From Clostridium polyendosporum (GTDB lineage: Bacteria > Bacillota > Clostridia > Clostridiales > Clostridiaceae): a stretch of 64,000 bases of DNA. Shown here one piece after another: positions 9,968-20,000 of this stretch. Location: positions 1 through 64,000 of the forward strand of contig NZ_BOPZ01000011.1 of the NCBI RefSeq assembly GCF_018332455.1. Direction: 5' to 3'. Position 1 is the stretch's first letter; every line of letters begins with the position of its first letter. The translations under genes and the position numbers were made by a program. The notes under the pieces were generated by a model. It did no database searches, had not been told where the DNA came from, and saw only the letters and a program-made list of their open reading frames with translations.

Positions 9968-10648
9968 TAACAATATTTCTACCTTATTCAACTTAGCTAT
10001 AACTTTAATATCCTTTGAATATACTGTCTCGGTTCTTACAGTTCCCCTATTACTTATTAATAAAAACTTGGTATTATCAAGCTTTTTAATCTGCCTTATC
10101 GCTCTTCCACTATTATATTCTATTAAACAAATTGTATTATTTTCAGCTTCCTTTATTGAATGACAGAAAGCAATATCACCTTTAGATATTCTAAAACCAA
10201 GCATATCATCATCTTCTATAACAAGATAAAAAACCTTATCAGGTGCATGACCTTCAATTTTATTTGAGTGAACAGGAAGCTGTCTATACCCTTTAACTGT
10301 TGAAAGATCATAATTATAAATTGGTACATTTTTAAGTACTGATCCAAAAGCTTGATTCCATACTTCATCAGTTTCAGGTAGTTTAGCAGCCTTTGTTTTT
10401 AATTCAACAGTTCTTGAAACTACCTTCTCTTTACTTAGTTCTTCATCTGTTGCAACCATACTTACATCATTGAGATCAGCCTTTAGAACTTTTGATATTC
10501 TTTCAATCAATGCTTCATTTAAAATTCTTCTTCCGCACTCAACTTCATTAATAAATTTTTCTGCAACTCCAAGCTTTTTCGCCAATGCCTTTTGTGTCAT
10601 ACCATTATTTAATCTTGCACTCTTAATTTTTTCTCCTACTCTACTCAA
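9965..10648 (-). CDS. HTH (XRE/Cro-type) regulator with inactive S24/LexA-like C-terminal domain
   Basis: Residues 1-60 form a Cro/C1-type helix-turn-helix (RLNNGMTQKALAKKLGVAEKFINEVECG). The C-terminal half resembles the S24 peptidase fold of LexA and CI repressors (VIEDDDMLGFRISKGDIAFC, then RQIKKL). The nucleophile serine expected in the G-D-S-M motif is Asp here (D-D-D-M), so self-cleavage is unlikely and the domain may serve for dimerisation or ligand sensing. The start is TTG at 10648, supported by AAAGGAAG about 8 bp upstream. It abuts the stop of the upstream DUF3783 gene, so the two are probably translationally coupled. The target is unknown. Confidence 0.8.
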   Translation of the reverse strand: MSRVGEKIKSARLNNGMTQKALAKKLGVAEKFINEVECGRRILNEALIERISKVLKADLNDVSMVATDEELSKEKVVSRTVELKTKAAKLPETDEVWNQAFGSVLKNVPIYNYDLSTVKGYRQLPVHSNKIEGHAPDKVFYLVIEDDDMLGFRISKGDIAFCHSIKEAENNTICLIEYNSGRAIRQIKKLDNTKFLLISNRGTVRTETVYSKDIKVIAKLNKVEILL

Positions 10649-11017
10649 CTAAACTCTTCCTTTCTGTTGTTTCCTGTACCATTCTCTTTCCTCAATTAAA
10701 TGCTGTAATAGATCACTAAAATTCCATTCTATAGATGTAGGCGTAACTGTAGCCAAAATAACATTTTTCACAATAACTCTTATAACCTTTACCATTTGAT
10801 AAATTTCTTCATCTGAAAAATTATTAAGTATAACTACCTTCTCCTGTGGAAGAAATTTATTTACGGTTTCAAACCTTAATCCAGAAAGTATATCCCTAAG
10901 CTTCATCCCTGCCATCTCTGCAGTTATATTAATTAACTTATGATTTGATACTTGAAGCTCCTTTAGTTCATAGTCTCCTAAACCATACACTAGAATACAC
11001 TTTTGATTTTCTAACAC
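10649..11017 (-). CDS. DUF3783 domain protein
   Basis: This 122-aa protein belongs to the DUF3783 family of clostridial proteins of unknown function. Recognisable parts are the N-terminal ILVYGLGDYELKEL, the central KFLPQEKVVILNNFSDEEI and the C-terminal WNFSDLLQHLIEEREWYR. It has no signal peptide or membrane segment. Its stop touches the TTG start of the HTH regulator, and the cyclophilin gene lies only 27 bp upstream, so the three may form one minus-strand unit. No enzymatic motif is visible. Confidence 0.75.
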   Translation of the reverse strand: MLENQKCILVYGLGDYELKELQVSNHKLINITAEMAGMKLRDILSGLRFETVNKFLPQEKVVILNNFSDEEIYQMVKVIRVIVKNVILATVTPTSIEWNFSDLLQHLIEEREWYRKQQKGRV

Positions 11018-11044
11018 ATTTAGGCCCCCAATCCTTTATTTTAA

Positions 11045-11557
11045 TTATATTACTTCTGGTTCTCCTAAATCATCTCCACCTTCTACAGTAACCTGCTGCA
11101 TAACTTGGTCTTCTAATGGCTTATCTCTAAAGTCTGTTTTTGTAGAAACTATTTTATCAGCAACCTCTAAACCTTCTATAACCTTTCCAAAGGAAGCATA
11201 TTGTCCATCCAAATGTGGTGCATTTTCAACCATTATGAAGAACTGGCTACCTGCTGAGTTTGGATTCATAGCTCTTGCCATTGAAAGCACTCCCTTTGTA
11301 TGTTTTAAATCATTCTTAAAACCATTAGCTGAAAATTCACCTTTAATGCTATAACCTGGTCCACCAGTGCCTACGCCTTGAGGGCATCCACCTTGGATCA
11401 TAAAACCTGGTATTACTCTATGGAATATAAGTCCATCATAAAAACCTTTTTTAACTAAACTAACAAAATTCTTTACTGTATTTGGTGCAACCTCTGGGTA
11501 TAGTTCTGCTTTAATTATTTCACCTTGTGCCATTTTTATTGTAATTATTGGATTCAT
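11045..11557 (-). CDS. peptidyl-prolyl cis-trans isomerase, cyclophilin type
   Basis: This is a cytoplasmic bacterial cyclophilin that speeds proline isomerisation during folding. Conserved active-site segments are FHRVIPGFMIQGG (catalytic Arg, Phe and Gln) and NSAGSQFFI. No signal peptide is present. The start is the ATG at 11557: an AAAGGAG ribosome binding site lies inside the longer reading frame that begins with TTG at 11575. The protein is 170 aa, normal for the single-domain type. It is probably first in a unit with the DUF3783 and HTH genes. Confidence 0.93.
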   Translation of the reverse strand: MNPIITIKMAQGEIIKAELYPEVAPNTVKNFVSLVKKGFYDGLIFHRVIPGFMIQGGCPQGVGTGGPGYSIKGEFSANGFKNDLKHTKGVLSMARAMNPNSAGSQFFIMVENAPHLDGQYASFGKVIEGLEVADKIVSTKTDFRDKPLEDQVMQQVTVEGGDDLGEPEVI

Positions 11558-11785
11558 TTTTATTTCTCCTTTCAAAAATGCATATCTTCATTGAGTATTA
11601 TTTACACTTTATTTATGTTAAATTCTGCATAAGTAGATTATATATTATTTTAAATTGTATTTCTATAATTTACATGGCTTAAAACACTTTCATAACATAT
11701 AATTGCTGCTATTTAACACATAAATATTAAAAAATAAAAAGCATATAGGTAATTAAAAACTTTACCTATACACTTAATCAAACCT

Positions 11786-11883
11786 CACACCACTAAAGTG
11801 GCGTGATTCTTAGATAACCTCTCCTATTGGAAAGAAATTTACTAAGCTATCCCTCTAGTTCCTAGAGTTCTATTTAATGTTTA
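11786..11883 (-). ncRNA. omega-RNA-like scaffold remnant
   Basis: The stretch between the tnpB-like stop and the right-end hairpin has the sequence character of the TnpB guide (omega) RNA scaffold: a short CTCTAGGAACTAGAG stem, an internal AATAGG/AGGAG region and the terminal hairpin. If transcribed, the bases just below 11786 would occupy the guide position. No promoter is evident, so activity is unproven. Confidence 0.45.
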
Positions 11884-11950
11884 TTACACGCTTAATATTC
11901 TCAATCCTTCATTTAATCTATGTCTATTAATATTTAAGAAATAATTCCAA
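11884..11950 (-). pseudogene. tnpB C-terminal fragment
   Basis: About 21 codons read WNYFLNINRHRLNEGLRILSV followed by TAA. The I-N...LNEGLRIL-S-V ending is the usual C-terminus of clostridial TnpB/OrfB proteins. The zinc ribbon and RuvC-like parts upstream are absent. It is clearly a remnant and not a functional gene. Confidence 0.65.
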
Positions 11951-11971
11951 ACATATCTTTTAGTACTAACA

Positions 11972-12241
11972 TCAAATAAAAGTAGTTCCCATAACTACCC
12001 GTGAATAATCTCTGTAATTTGATAAATTTTTCACATTAATATGATTAATAATGTAATCTCTTCCGCTGTTATATATTAAGTCTGTAAAAAGACAATATAA
12101 AAATGTTGTTGAAATTCTTCCAACGCCTTCAAAATCAAGCTCAATTTCTTCACTTAAGTTTTGTTTAATATAATCTCTTAGTAAAATAGCATCCTCGATT
12201 GCAAATTCTTCCCCTAAAAATTCCTTAACATTAATATTCAT
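11972..12241 (-). CDS. STAS-like DUF4325 protein
   Basis: This 89-aa protein matches the DUF4325 STAS-like family (FAIEDAILLRDYIKQN, then ELDFEGVGRISTTFLYCLFTDLI and NLSNYRDYSRVVMGTTF). The fold is related to anti-sigma-factor antagonists, but family members have no settled function. Start ATG at 12241 has a GAGGGGTG-like site upstream. The end is intact despite the transposon relic directly downstream. No partner kinase or phosphatase gene lies nearby. Confidence 0.72.
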   Translation of the reverse strand: MNINVKEFLGEEFAIEDAILLRDYIKQNLSEEIELDFEGVGRISTTFLYCLFTDLIYNSGRDYIINHINVKNLSNYRDYSRVVMGTTFI

Positions 12242-12419
12242 AATTTACACCCCTCTTTAATATATGAATAATATTAGTTTAATGGAAATTTTTTAAATAT
12301 TCTGAAAATTTAGTATTCAATTATAATATATCAATTTTAAAATCTTTTGTCAATATTTTAACACACTTATTTGTTAAAATATTTACTCTATTATATGTTA
12401 ATACAAAACAAAGGACTTT

Positions 12420-12443
12420 AGAGATGATAAAAGCATCTTCTCT
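12420..12443 (-). terminator. possible murI terminator hairpin
   Basis: AGAGATG and CATCTTCTCT pair around a TAAAAG loop with a small bulge, about 30 bp past the murI stop. The U-run after it is imperfect. Confidence 0.4.
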
Positions 12444-12469
12444 CAACCCCTTTATTTTATAATTATAAT

Positions 12470-13249
12470 CTATTTTAAAAGTTTATAGCATAACTCTATT
12501 ATTTCTTCATTATCAAAAGAGTTATAAATTTCCACTGTACCAATTCTACGTCCTTTTCTTAAAAGGTTTCTTTCTTGCAATCTTCTTTTCAACTCTTTAG
12601 CAGTTCCTTCACTTCCATCAATTATACTTACATCCTCACCTAATACTTTTTTAATTTCATCTTTTACAAAGGGATAATGAGTACATCCTAGAACTACAGA
12701 AGCAATTTCTTTCTTTTCCAAATGGCTAAATTTATCTTCTAAGAAATTACTTAATTCTTCTCCTGACAGAGTACCCTTTTCTATAAATTCTACTAAACCT
12801 GCACAAGGTAACGGATATATATCTGTATTTTCATTATATTTATTCATTAACTTATTAAACTTTTTTTCTGCTAAAGTCATTGGTGTAGCCATTATTACTA
12901 TTTTCCCCTTTTTATTCAGCTCTACTGCTGGTTTTAAGGCTGGTTCTATACCAATAATAGGGATTTCACTATATACTTTTCTCAAGTCTTCTATAGCTGC
13001 TGATGTTGCGGTATTACATGCTACCACAACTGCCTTTGCCCTCTTAGAAAGTAAAAATTCTGTAGCGTTAAAAGAAAGTTCTTTTACTTCCTCAACAGTT
13101 TTTATTCCATAAGGAGCATTTTTTGAATCTCCAAAATATATGTAATCTTCATTAGGAAGAATTTCCATGGCTTTTTTCATTACACTTAGCCCGCCAACCC
13201 CTGAATCAAAAAAACCAATAGGTTTTTCAGTTAAATCATTTTTTGACAT
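12470..13249 (-). CDS. murI: glutamate racemase
   Basis: MurI converts L-glutamate to D-glutamate for peptidoglycan. The two catalytic cysteines lie in [11 protein letters not shown] and [10 protein letters not shown]. The N-terminal [16 protein letters not shown] and the [11 protein letters not shown] motif are diagnostic. The start is the ATG at 13249, preceded by GGAGTGATAGGT; the open frame extends to a TTG at 13267 that has no site of its own. The protein is 259 aa, normal length. It appears to be a single-gene unit. Confidence 0.96.
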   Translation of the reverse strand: MSKNDLTEKPIGFFDSGVGGLSVMKKAMEILPNEDYIYFGDSKNAPYGIKTVEEVKELSFNATEFLLSKRAKAVVVACNTATSAAIEDLRKVYSEIPIIGIEPALKPAVELNKKGKIVIMATPMTLAEKKFNKLMNKYNENTDIYPLPCAGLVEFIEKGTLSGEELSNFLEDKFSHLEKKEIASVVLGCTHYPFVKDEIKKVLGEDVSIIDGSEGTAKELKRRLQERNLLRKGRRIGTVEIYNSFDNEEIIELCYKLLK

Positions 13250-13442
13250 ACCTATCACTCCAACCAACTTATCTCTAAAAATATTTTATACCTAAAGATG
13301 AACAAGTTCAACCTTAATGATTTGCATACTTCTTAAAATGATTAGTGAAACAAATTTAATATGGTCGATGTCTGCTCAGCTTACTTATTCTTCTAAAATT
13401 ATGTCCCAATATAGATTATAGACTCTCTACTTTAGAATTTTA

Positions 13443-13472
13443 TTGACAAAAATAATAGAACAGCAATATAAT
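13443..13472 (+). promoter_or_regulatory. strong promoter upstream of a small terminator unit
   Basis: Consensus TTGACA at 13443-13448 and TATAAT at 13467-13472 are 18 bp apart. Transcription would begin near 13480, only about 15 nt before the hairpin at 13495-13532. The gap lies between divergent murI and glnN. Confidence 0.65.
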
Positions 13473-13479
13473 AAATATA

Positions 13480-13532
13480 CTAATATGTAAGGCAAAGGCG
13501 CCTTCGCTCTTATCGGCGAAGGTGCCTTTTTA
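13480..13532 (+). ncRNA. predicted ~50-nt terminated transcript or leader attenuator
   Basis: AAGGC-G-CCTTCGC (13495-13507) pairs with GCGAAGG-T-GCCTT (13516-13528) over 13 bp with one G-U pair, followed by TTTTTAA. It is the only GC-rich stem in a 960-bp AT-rich gap. With the promoter just upstream it would give a very short RNA, or an attenuator of a long glnN leader. No known riboswitch or ANTAR-type double hairpin is recognised. Confidence 0.5.
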
Positions 13533-13852
13533 ATTAGTTAAAAATTTAACAAACCTGTTAATAAAACATATTTTTTAATATTATTATAGTTAAATATCAT
13601 TCAATGGGCATAATATATGTGATATATATTAGTAAAAACCTTTAATATGAAGGATTGAAAAATAACTTGTTTCATTTACCATTTTTGTCCATATTAATTT
13701 ACAATAAATCATAAGAGATTTTTATCTATACTAATTCTAAAAAATACGAATTTTTATATGTTCATACATCTTGATTTTTAATAATTTTAAATGTTTACAT
13801 TTATCACATATCAAAACATTAAACCATATAAATCTTATTTATATCAAATTCA

Positions 13853-13881
13853 TTGACAGTATGTAATAATTATAATAAAAT
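13853..13881 (+). promoter_or_regulatory. predicted glnN promoter
   Basis: TTGACA at 13853-13858 and TAAAAT at 13876-13881 are 17 bp apart. The transcript would carry a leader of about 340 nt with a weak CGAATATT/AATATTCG stem near 13913-13939 and an ACAATTGT inverted pair near 13984-14002. No other gene is seen from 13533 to 14228. Confidence 0.5.
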
Positions 13882-14228
13882 TTTTGTATAATTATAATTG
13901 TGCGAATATTGATTTCTATTTTTATATTAATATTCGTAATTCATTAAAATTAGTTACATAAGTAAAAGAAATAACAGTATATCACAATTGTAAAACAATT
14001 GTGAATAATGCAATTTTCCTTAAAAACTTATTGTCCATAACAACAAAAATAAGTAAAATAGTAATCAACCAAAATTTATATCATAATCTAAGAATAAAAT
14101 CAATATTCTTGTAGACAGTAACCTTTATGGATTATAAATTAATTTAATCCATATAAAGTGAAACAATAAAATAAATAAGAACTAAAAGGATCTTATTTTA
14201 CTTCTTAAATATGAAAGGAGACTATTAA

Positions 14229-16322
14229 ATGAGCAATTTAAGCGAAATTTTTGGTTCAAATGTATTTAATGATTCTGTTATGAGAGAACGTCTTCCAAAA
14301 GCTACATACAAAGCTTTAAAAAAGACAATCGAAGAAGGAACTGCTCTTCAAGCTGATGTAGCAGAAGTTGTAGCAGCTGCAATGAAGGATTGGGCTATTG
14401 AAAAAGGAGCTACTCACTTTACTCATTGGTTCCAACCAATGACTGGTATTACTGCTGAAAAGCATGATTCCTTTATCAATCCAACTCCAGACGGAAAAGT
14501 AATATTAGAATTCTCAGGAAAAGAATTAATTAAAGGTGAACCTGATGCATCATCTTTCCCTTCAGGCGGACTTAGAGCTACTTTTGAAGCTAGAGGTTAT
14601 ACTGCATGGGATTGTACTTCTCCAGCTTTTATAAAGGACGGATCACTATGTATTCCAACTGCATTCTGTTCTTATAAAGGAGAAGCACTTGATAAGAAAA
14701 CTCCTTTACTACGTTCAATGGAAGTTATATCAAAGCAAGCTATGCGTGTTTTAAGAGCGCTTGGTAATACTACTTCACAAAAGGTTATTACAACTGTAGG
14801 TCCAGAACAAGAATATTTCTTAGTAGATAAAAAGACTTATGATCAACGTAAGGACCTTATATTCACTGGAAGAACATTATTTGGTGCAAAGCCTCCAAAG
14901 GGTCAAGAACTTGAAGATCATTACTTCGGAACTATAAAACAAAGAGTTTCTAACTACATGAAAGAAATAGATGAAGAGCTTTGGGCACTTGGAATTTCTG
15001 CTAAAACTAAGCACAATGAAGTTGCTCCTGCTCAACATGAGCTAGCTCCAATATTCAGCACAACAAATATAGCAACTGATCACAACCAACTTACTATGGA
15101 AATCATGAAGAAGGTTGCATTAAGACATGATCTTGTTTGTTTACTTCACGAAAAACCATTTGCCGGTATAAATGGGTCAGGTAAGCATAACAACTGGTCT
15201 ATGGCTACTGATGATGGAATAAATCTTCTTGAACCAGGAAAATCTCCACACGAAAACCAACAGTTCTTAGTATTCCTTGCTTCTGTTATAAAAGCAGTAG
15301 ATGAATATGCGGACTTATTAAGAGTATCAGCTGCTAATGCTGGTAATGATCATCGTCTAGGTGCTAATGAAGCTCCTCCAGCGATAATATCAATATTCTT
15401 AGGAGATCAATTAACAGATATATTAGAACAAATAGAAAAAGGTAATGCTACATCTTCAAAGTCCTCTAGCAAATTAACTATAGGAGTTACTACACTTCCT
15501 GCTCTTCCAAAGGATGCAACTGATAGAAACAGAACTTCACCATTTGCATTCACTGGAAACAAATTTGAATTTAGAATGGTTCCATCTTCAGCTTCTATTG
15601 CTGGTTGTAACTTCGTTTTAAATACAATTGTTGCTGAAGTTTTAAGCCAATTTGCAGATAGACTAGAAAAAGCTGCTGATGTAGATGCTGAAACACAAAA
15701 GATTCTGACTGAAGTTGCTAAGAACCATAAGAGAATTATATTTAATGGTAACGGTTATTCAGAAGATTGGGTAATTGAAGCTGAAAAGAGAGGTCTTCCA
15801 AACCTTAGAACAACTGTAGAGTCTATAAAAGCTTTAATTGATGAAAAGAATATTAAAGTAATGGAAAAACACGGGGTTTTAAGCAGAATAGAAATGGAAT
15901 CTCGTTATGAAATTCAACTTGAAAATTACTCTAAGACTATAAACATTGAAGCTTTAACAACACTTGAAATGGCGAAACGTGAAATATTACCTGCTGTTAT
16001 TAAATTCGCAACAAGTCTTGCAGGATCTATAAACGCTATAAATGCAACAGGTATAACTGCAGATGTATCAGCACAAGCTGAATTATTAACTGAAGTTTCA
16101 TCATTAACAGCTTCATTAAAGAAGAATATTCAAGCTCTTGAAGAGTCAGTTGAAAAAGCAGATAATCTTCATGGAGATTCTTACGAACAAGCTGCTTTCT
16201 ACAGATTTGATGTATTCGAAAAGATGAATATCTTAAGAGCAGATGCTGACAGACTTGAAACTATAGTTGATAAAGAATTCTGGCCATTACCAACATATGC
16301 TGAAATGTTATTCAACATATAA
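14229..16322 (+). CDS. glnN: glutamine synthetase type III
   Basis: GlnN-type synthetase makes glutamine from glutamate, ammonia and ATP. The 697-aa length and motifs distinguish it from the ~445-aa type I enzyme: THWFQPMTG near the N-terminus, [32 protein letters not shown] and [14 protein letters not shown]. These supply metal and substrate ligands. The ATG follows a GAAAGGAGA site. It has its own terminator and stands alone, with no glnR or ANTAR regulator beside it. Glutamine made here is the nitrogen donor for the nearby CarA. Confidence 0.95.
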   Translation: MSNLSEIFGSNVFNDSVMRERLPKATYKALKKTIEEGTALQADVAEVVAAAMKDWAIEKGATHFTHWFQPMTGITAEKHDSFINPTPDGKVILEFSGKELIKGEPDASSFPSGGLRATFEARGYTAWDCTSPAFIKDGSLCIPTAFCSYKGEALDKKTPLLRSMEVISKQAMRVLRALGNTTSQKVITTVGPEQEYFLVDKKTYDQRKDLIFTGRTLFGAKPPKGQELEDHYFGTIKQRVSNYMKEIDEELWALGISAKTKHNEVAPAQHELAPIFSTTNIATDHNQLTMEIMKKVALRHDLVCLLHEKPFAGINGSGKHNNWSMATDDGINLLEPGKSPHENQQFLVFLASVIKAVDEYADLLRVSAANAGNDHRLGANEAPPAIISIFLGDQLTDILEQIEKGNATSSKSSSKLTIGVTTLPALPKDATDRNRTSPFAFTGNKFEFRMVPSSASIAGCNFVLNTIVAEVLSQFADRLEKAADVDAETQKILTEVAKNHKRIIFNGNGYSEDWVIEAEKRGLPNLRTTVESIKALIDEKNIKVMEKHGVLSRIEMESRYEIQLENYSKTINIEALTTLEMAKREILPAVIKFATSLAGSINAINATGITADVSAQAELLTEVSSLTASLKKNIQALEESVEKADNLHGDSYEQAAFYRFDVFEKMNILRADADRLETIVDKEFWPLPTYAEMLFNI

Positions 16323-16328
16323 TAGCTT

Positions 16329-16357
16329 AAAAACCTGGTGTTAACACCAGGTTTTTT
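16329..16357 (+). terminator. glnN terminator
   Basis: CCTGGTGTTAACACCAGG is a perfect palindrome followed by TTTTTTTAT, directly after the glnN stop. Confidence 0.9.
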
Positions 16358-16368
16358 TATACTATTAT

Positions 16369-16638
16369 TTATAAAGCAATATAATTCTTGCTAAATATTT
16401 CAAAAGAATAGAATTCTGTTCCTACGAAGGGATTATTATTTATTATCATTTCTGCCTCTTTTAAATTGTTAGCATGGAAAATAAATGTCCCTCCATTTTT
16501 ATTATGTGTTCCACCACATAGAAGATACCTTGGTATATTCATTTCTCTATATTTGGCTGTCATATCCTTAATTATTGTTTTACTATTATCATCAAGCTTA
16601 TAACTTATCCTTACAAAAATGCCAGCATTTTTTTTCAT
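16369..16638 (-). CDS. YciI-like protein
   Basis: This 89-aa protein resembles the YCII family of small ferredoxin-like dimers (dimerisation fold, function mostly unknown). The ordered features are an N-terminal FVRISYKL strand, YLLCGGTHNKNGGTFIFHANN in the middle (two pieces either side of a glycine-rich turn), EAEMIINNNPFV and a YSFEIFSKNYIAL end. The ATG at 16638 has a GAGGTCAT-like site nearby. It stands alone, convergent with glnN. The family call is moderate. Confidence 0.6.
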   Translation of the reverse strand: MKKNAGIFVRISYKLDDNSKTIIKDMTAKYREMNIPRYLLCGGTHNKNGGTFIFHANNLKEAEMIINNNPFVGTEFYSFEIFSKNYIAL

Positions 16639-16778
16639 ACCAATGACCTCCTTTCTTCTCTTGATTACTTACTAAATATATATTTATAAACCATTAATAT
16701 TATTCCCTTAAACCAATCAATAAGACCATTAAATATATACCTATCCTAATAAAACTGTGCAGGCATCGAGGTTACTTA

Positions 16779-16972
16779 AGATACACAACTTCAATTCTTA
16801 AATAATTCATGAAAATAACTTCGATATACAATGCTCTTGCTAAGGATATATAAGTTCAATCATTAACGAATTTTAGGAAAAATATTCACATTCAATACTT
16901 TTCCTAAAATTCTTATTCAATTATGAACTTATATATGTAAATTATAAATTTCACCTATAAAGTTATGTATCT
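16779..16972. repeat. MITE-like hairpin repeat, nested double copy
   Basis: The outer ends are AGATACACAACTTCAATT (from 16779) and AAGTTATGTATCT (to 16972). A second complete hairpin of about 92 bp (16845-16937) is nested inside, with ends ATATATAAGTTCAAT and AATTATGAACTTATATAT and an inner stem TTTTAGGAAAA/TTTTCCTAAAA. It fills the gap between the YciI-like gene and carB. The ends match copies at 44.2, 49.2 and 60.4 kb. A half-site of a second repeat (CTGTGCAGGCATC) abuts its left side at about 16755. Confidence 0.7.
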
Positions 16973-17018
16973 ATACCTTGAGCTAGATTTCACTTCTTAA
17001 AATACCAGTAAATAAAAT

Positions 17019-17050
17019 AGAGCATGAAATCCTGTTAAATTTCATGCTCT
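17019..17050 (-). terminator. carAB terminator
   Basis: AGAGCATGAAAT (17019-17030) and ATTTCATGCTCT (17039-17050) form a perfect 12-bp stem. On the minus strand it is followed by ATTTTATTT, about 30 bp after the carB stop. Confidence 0.88.
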
Positions 17051-17077
17051 AATATTATAATTCTAAATAGGTATACT

Positions 17078-20000
17078 TTAAATTGATTTACCTAGGTCAT
17101 AAACCTCTAAGTCTGTTTCTTCAACTCCACTCTTCTTAACTTCTGCCATAGCCTTGAAAGTATCTAATGCTGTTATAACACCTATATTTCTTTCTATAGC
17201 AGCTCTTCTTATATGGAAACCATCCCTCTTAGAATCATTACCCTTCGTTGGAGTATTAACTACTAAATCAACTTCTATATTCTTTATAACGTCTATTATA
17301 TTTGGATGATCTTCTTTAAGCTTTCTAACCTCTTGAGCATCTATTCCAGCTTCTTTTAAAAGATCTGCTGTTCCTTTTGTAGCCATGAACTTAAATCCAA
17401 TGTCGCTAAGTGTTTTAGCTATTGGTAAGAACTCTTTTTTGTCATGTTTCTTTATAGTTGCAAGTATCGTTCCTTTGTTTCTTACTGGATACGCATTTGC
17501 TGCAATAAAACCTTTGTAAAGTGCTTCCTCAATAGTTCTTCCTACTCCTAAAACTTCTCCAGTAGATTTCATTTCTGGTCCTAATGAAACTTCAACCCTT
17601 GGTAATTTTTGAGTAGAGAATACTGGAACCTTAACTGATACAAGTTCCGGCTCTTTATATATTCCTACACCATAACCTAAATCTTTAAGTTTTTCACCAA
17701 GCATTACTCTTGTTGCTATATCAACAATTGGAACTCCACTAACTTTACTTATATATGGTACAGTTCTTGATGCTCTTGGATTAACTTCTATAACATAAAG
17801 TTGTCCTTCAAACTCTATGAACTGGATATTTATCATTCCCTTTATTCCTATAGCAAGGGCAAGTTTCGTAGTATAATCAAGAACCTTATCCCTTATATAT
17901 TGACTTACATTTTGACTTGGATACATTGTTATACTATCTCCTGAGTGAACTCCGGCTCTTTCAAGATGTTCCATAACACCTGGAATAAGTACATCTTGAC
18001 CATCAGATATAGCATCAACTTCTATTTCTCTTCCCATTAGATACTTATCTATAAGAATTGGATTCTTTTTATTCTTTTCAAATGCATTTCTTAAATAGTA
18101 CTTAAGCTCTTCTTCATCATAAGTAATTTCCATACCCTGTCCTCCAAGTACGTAAGATGGTCTTACAAGTACTGGGAATCCTAATTTTCTAGCCTCTTGT
18201 ACTCCTTCTTCTAAAGACCATATACCTTTACCCTTTGGTCTTGCTATATTAAGCTCTTCTAAAAGAGCATCAAATTTTTCTCTATCCTCTGCCATATCAA
18301 TTTGATCTGCTGTAGTACCTAGAGTTGGTATACCTTTCTCCTTTAGGAAATCGGCAAGCTTTATGGAAGTTTGACCACCAAATTGAAGTATTACTCCATA
18401 TGGTTTTTCCTTGTCAATGATATTTAATACATCTTCTTCAGTAAGAGGCTCAAAATATAACTTATCTGATATATTGAAATCCGTACTTACTGTTTCTGGG
18501 TTATTATTTACGATTATTGTTTCTATACCAAGCTTTCTTAACGCTATTACACAGTGTACAGAAGCATAATCGAACTCAATTCCCTGCCCTATTCTTATAG
18601 GACCTGAACCTATTACTATTACCTTCTTCTTATCTGAAACTTCTACTTCATCATACATTTCATAAGTTGAATAGTAGTATGGTGAAAGCGCTTCAAATTC
18701 TCCTCCACAAGTATCAACCATCTTGTAGGATGGATTAATGTTCCATATAGTTCTTAGCTTGTAGATATCATCTGGACTTACTCTAAGCATATCTGCTATA
18801 CCTTTATCTGAGAAGCCTCTTTTCTTAAGTTTATATAACCATTCCTTATCAAGATCATCAATTTTAGAAAGTCTAAGTCTTTGTTCTTCTTGTACAATCC
18901 ACTTAAACTTTTCTAAGAAGAATGTATCAACTCCAGTTATTTCAGCTACCTTATCTACCCTATAGTCTCTTCTAAGCATTTCAGCTAAAGCAAATATTCT
19001 TTCATCATCTGGTGTTACAACCTTCTCCTTGAGTTCTTTCATACTAAGTTCTCTAAACTTAGGGAACTCCAAAGAGTACTTTCCTATATCCAATGAACGT
19101 ATTCCCTTTAAAAATGCTGACTCAAAGTTACTCCCAATAGACATTATTTCTCCAGTGGCCATCATCTTTGTTCCTAACACTCTATCTGCCCCAGTGAACT
19201 TATCAAAAGGCCATTTTGGAATCTTGACTACTACGTAATCTAATGATGGCTCAAAGCATGCATAAGTCTTTTGAGTTACAGCATTCTTTATCTCGTCTAA
19301 ACCATAACCTAAAGCTATCTTAGCAGCAACCTTTGCAATTGGATATCCTGTTGCCTTTGAAGCAAGAGCTGAAGAACGAGATACTCTTGGGTTTATTTCT
19401 ATTACTGCATATTCAAAGGATTCTGGATTTAAAGCAAGCTGTACGTTACATCCGCCCTCAATACCAACTGCACTTATTATTTCCAAAGATGCACTTCTAA
19501 GCATTTGATATTCTCTATCTGAAAGAGTTTGGCTTGGCGCCACAACTATACTATCACCAGTATGTATACCAACAGGGTCTATGTTTTCCATGTTACAAAC
19601 TGTTATGCAGTTACCGTAACTATCTCTCATTACTTCGTATTCAATCTCTTTCCAACCCTTAACACTCTTTTCAAGAAGTACCTGACCTATAGTACTTAAC
19701 TGAAGTCCTGAAGCAAGAGTTTCCCTAAGTTGTTGTTCATCATTAGCTATTCCGCCACCTGTTCCTCCTAGGGTATAAGCTGGTCTTACTATCACAGGGT
19801 ATCCGATCTTTCTAGCAAATTCTACTCCAGCTTCTAGATCTGTAATAATTTCACTTTCAATTACAGGTTGGTTTATTCTTTGCATCATAGATCTAAATAA
19901 TTCTCTGTCTTCACCCTCTTTAATTGATGCAATGGAAGTTCCTATAACTTTAACGTTATACTTATCTAAAATTCCCTTATCATTAAGTTCAACAGCTAGA

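Larger units (their letters stand above)
11780..11955 (-). mobile_element. right-end relic of an IS200/IS605-family (TnpB) element
   Basis: Read on the minus strand, the segment carries a TnpB-like C-terminal tail and stop. After it come AACTCTAGGAACTAGAGGGA and about 60 nt of further non-coding sequence. It ends with the hairpin CACGCCACT/AGTGGTGTG (plus strand 11786-11805), framed by AAGAAT and GAGGTTTGA. This layout is the 3' end of clostridial IS605 OrfB elements, where the tnpB tail, omega RNA and right-end hairpin overlap. tnpA, most of tnpB and the left end are gone. The relic starts about 20 bp after the stop of the DUF4325 gene, so a deletion probably removed the rest. Confidence 0.7.
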
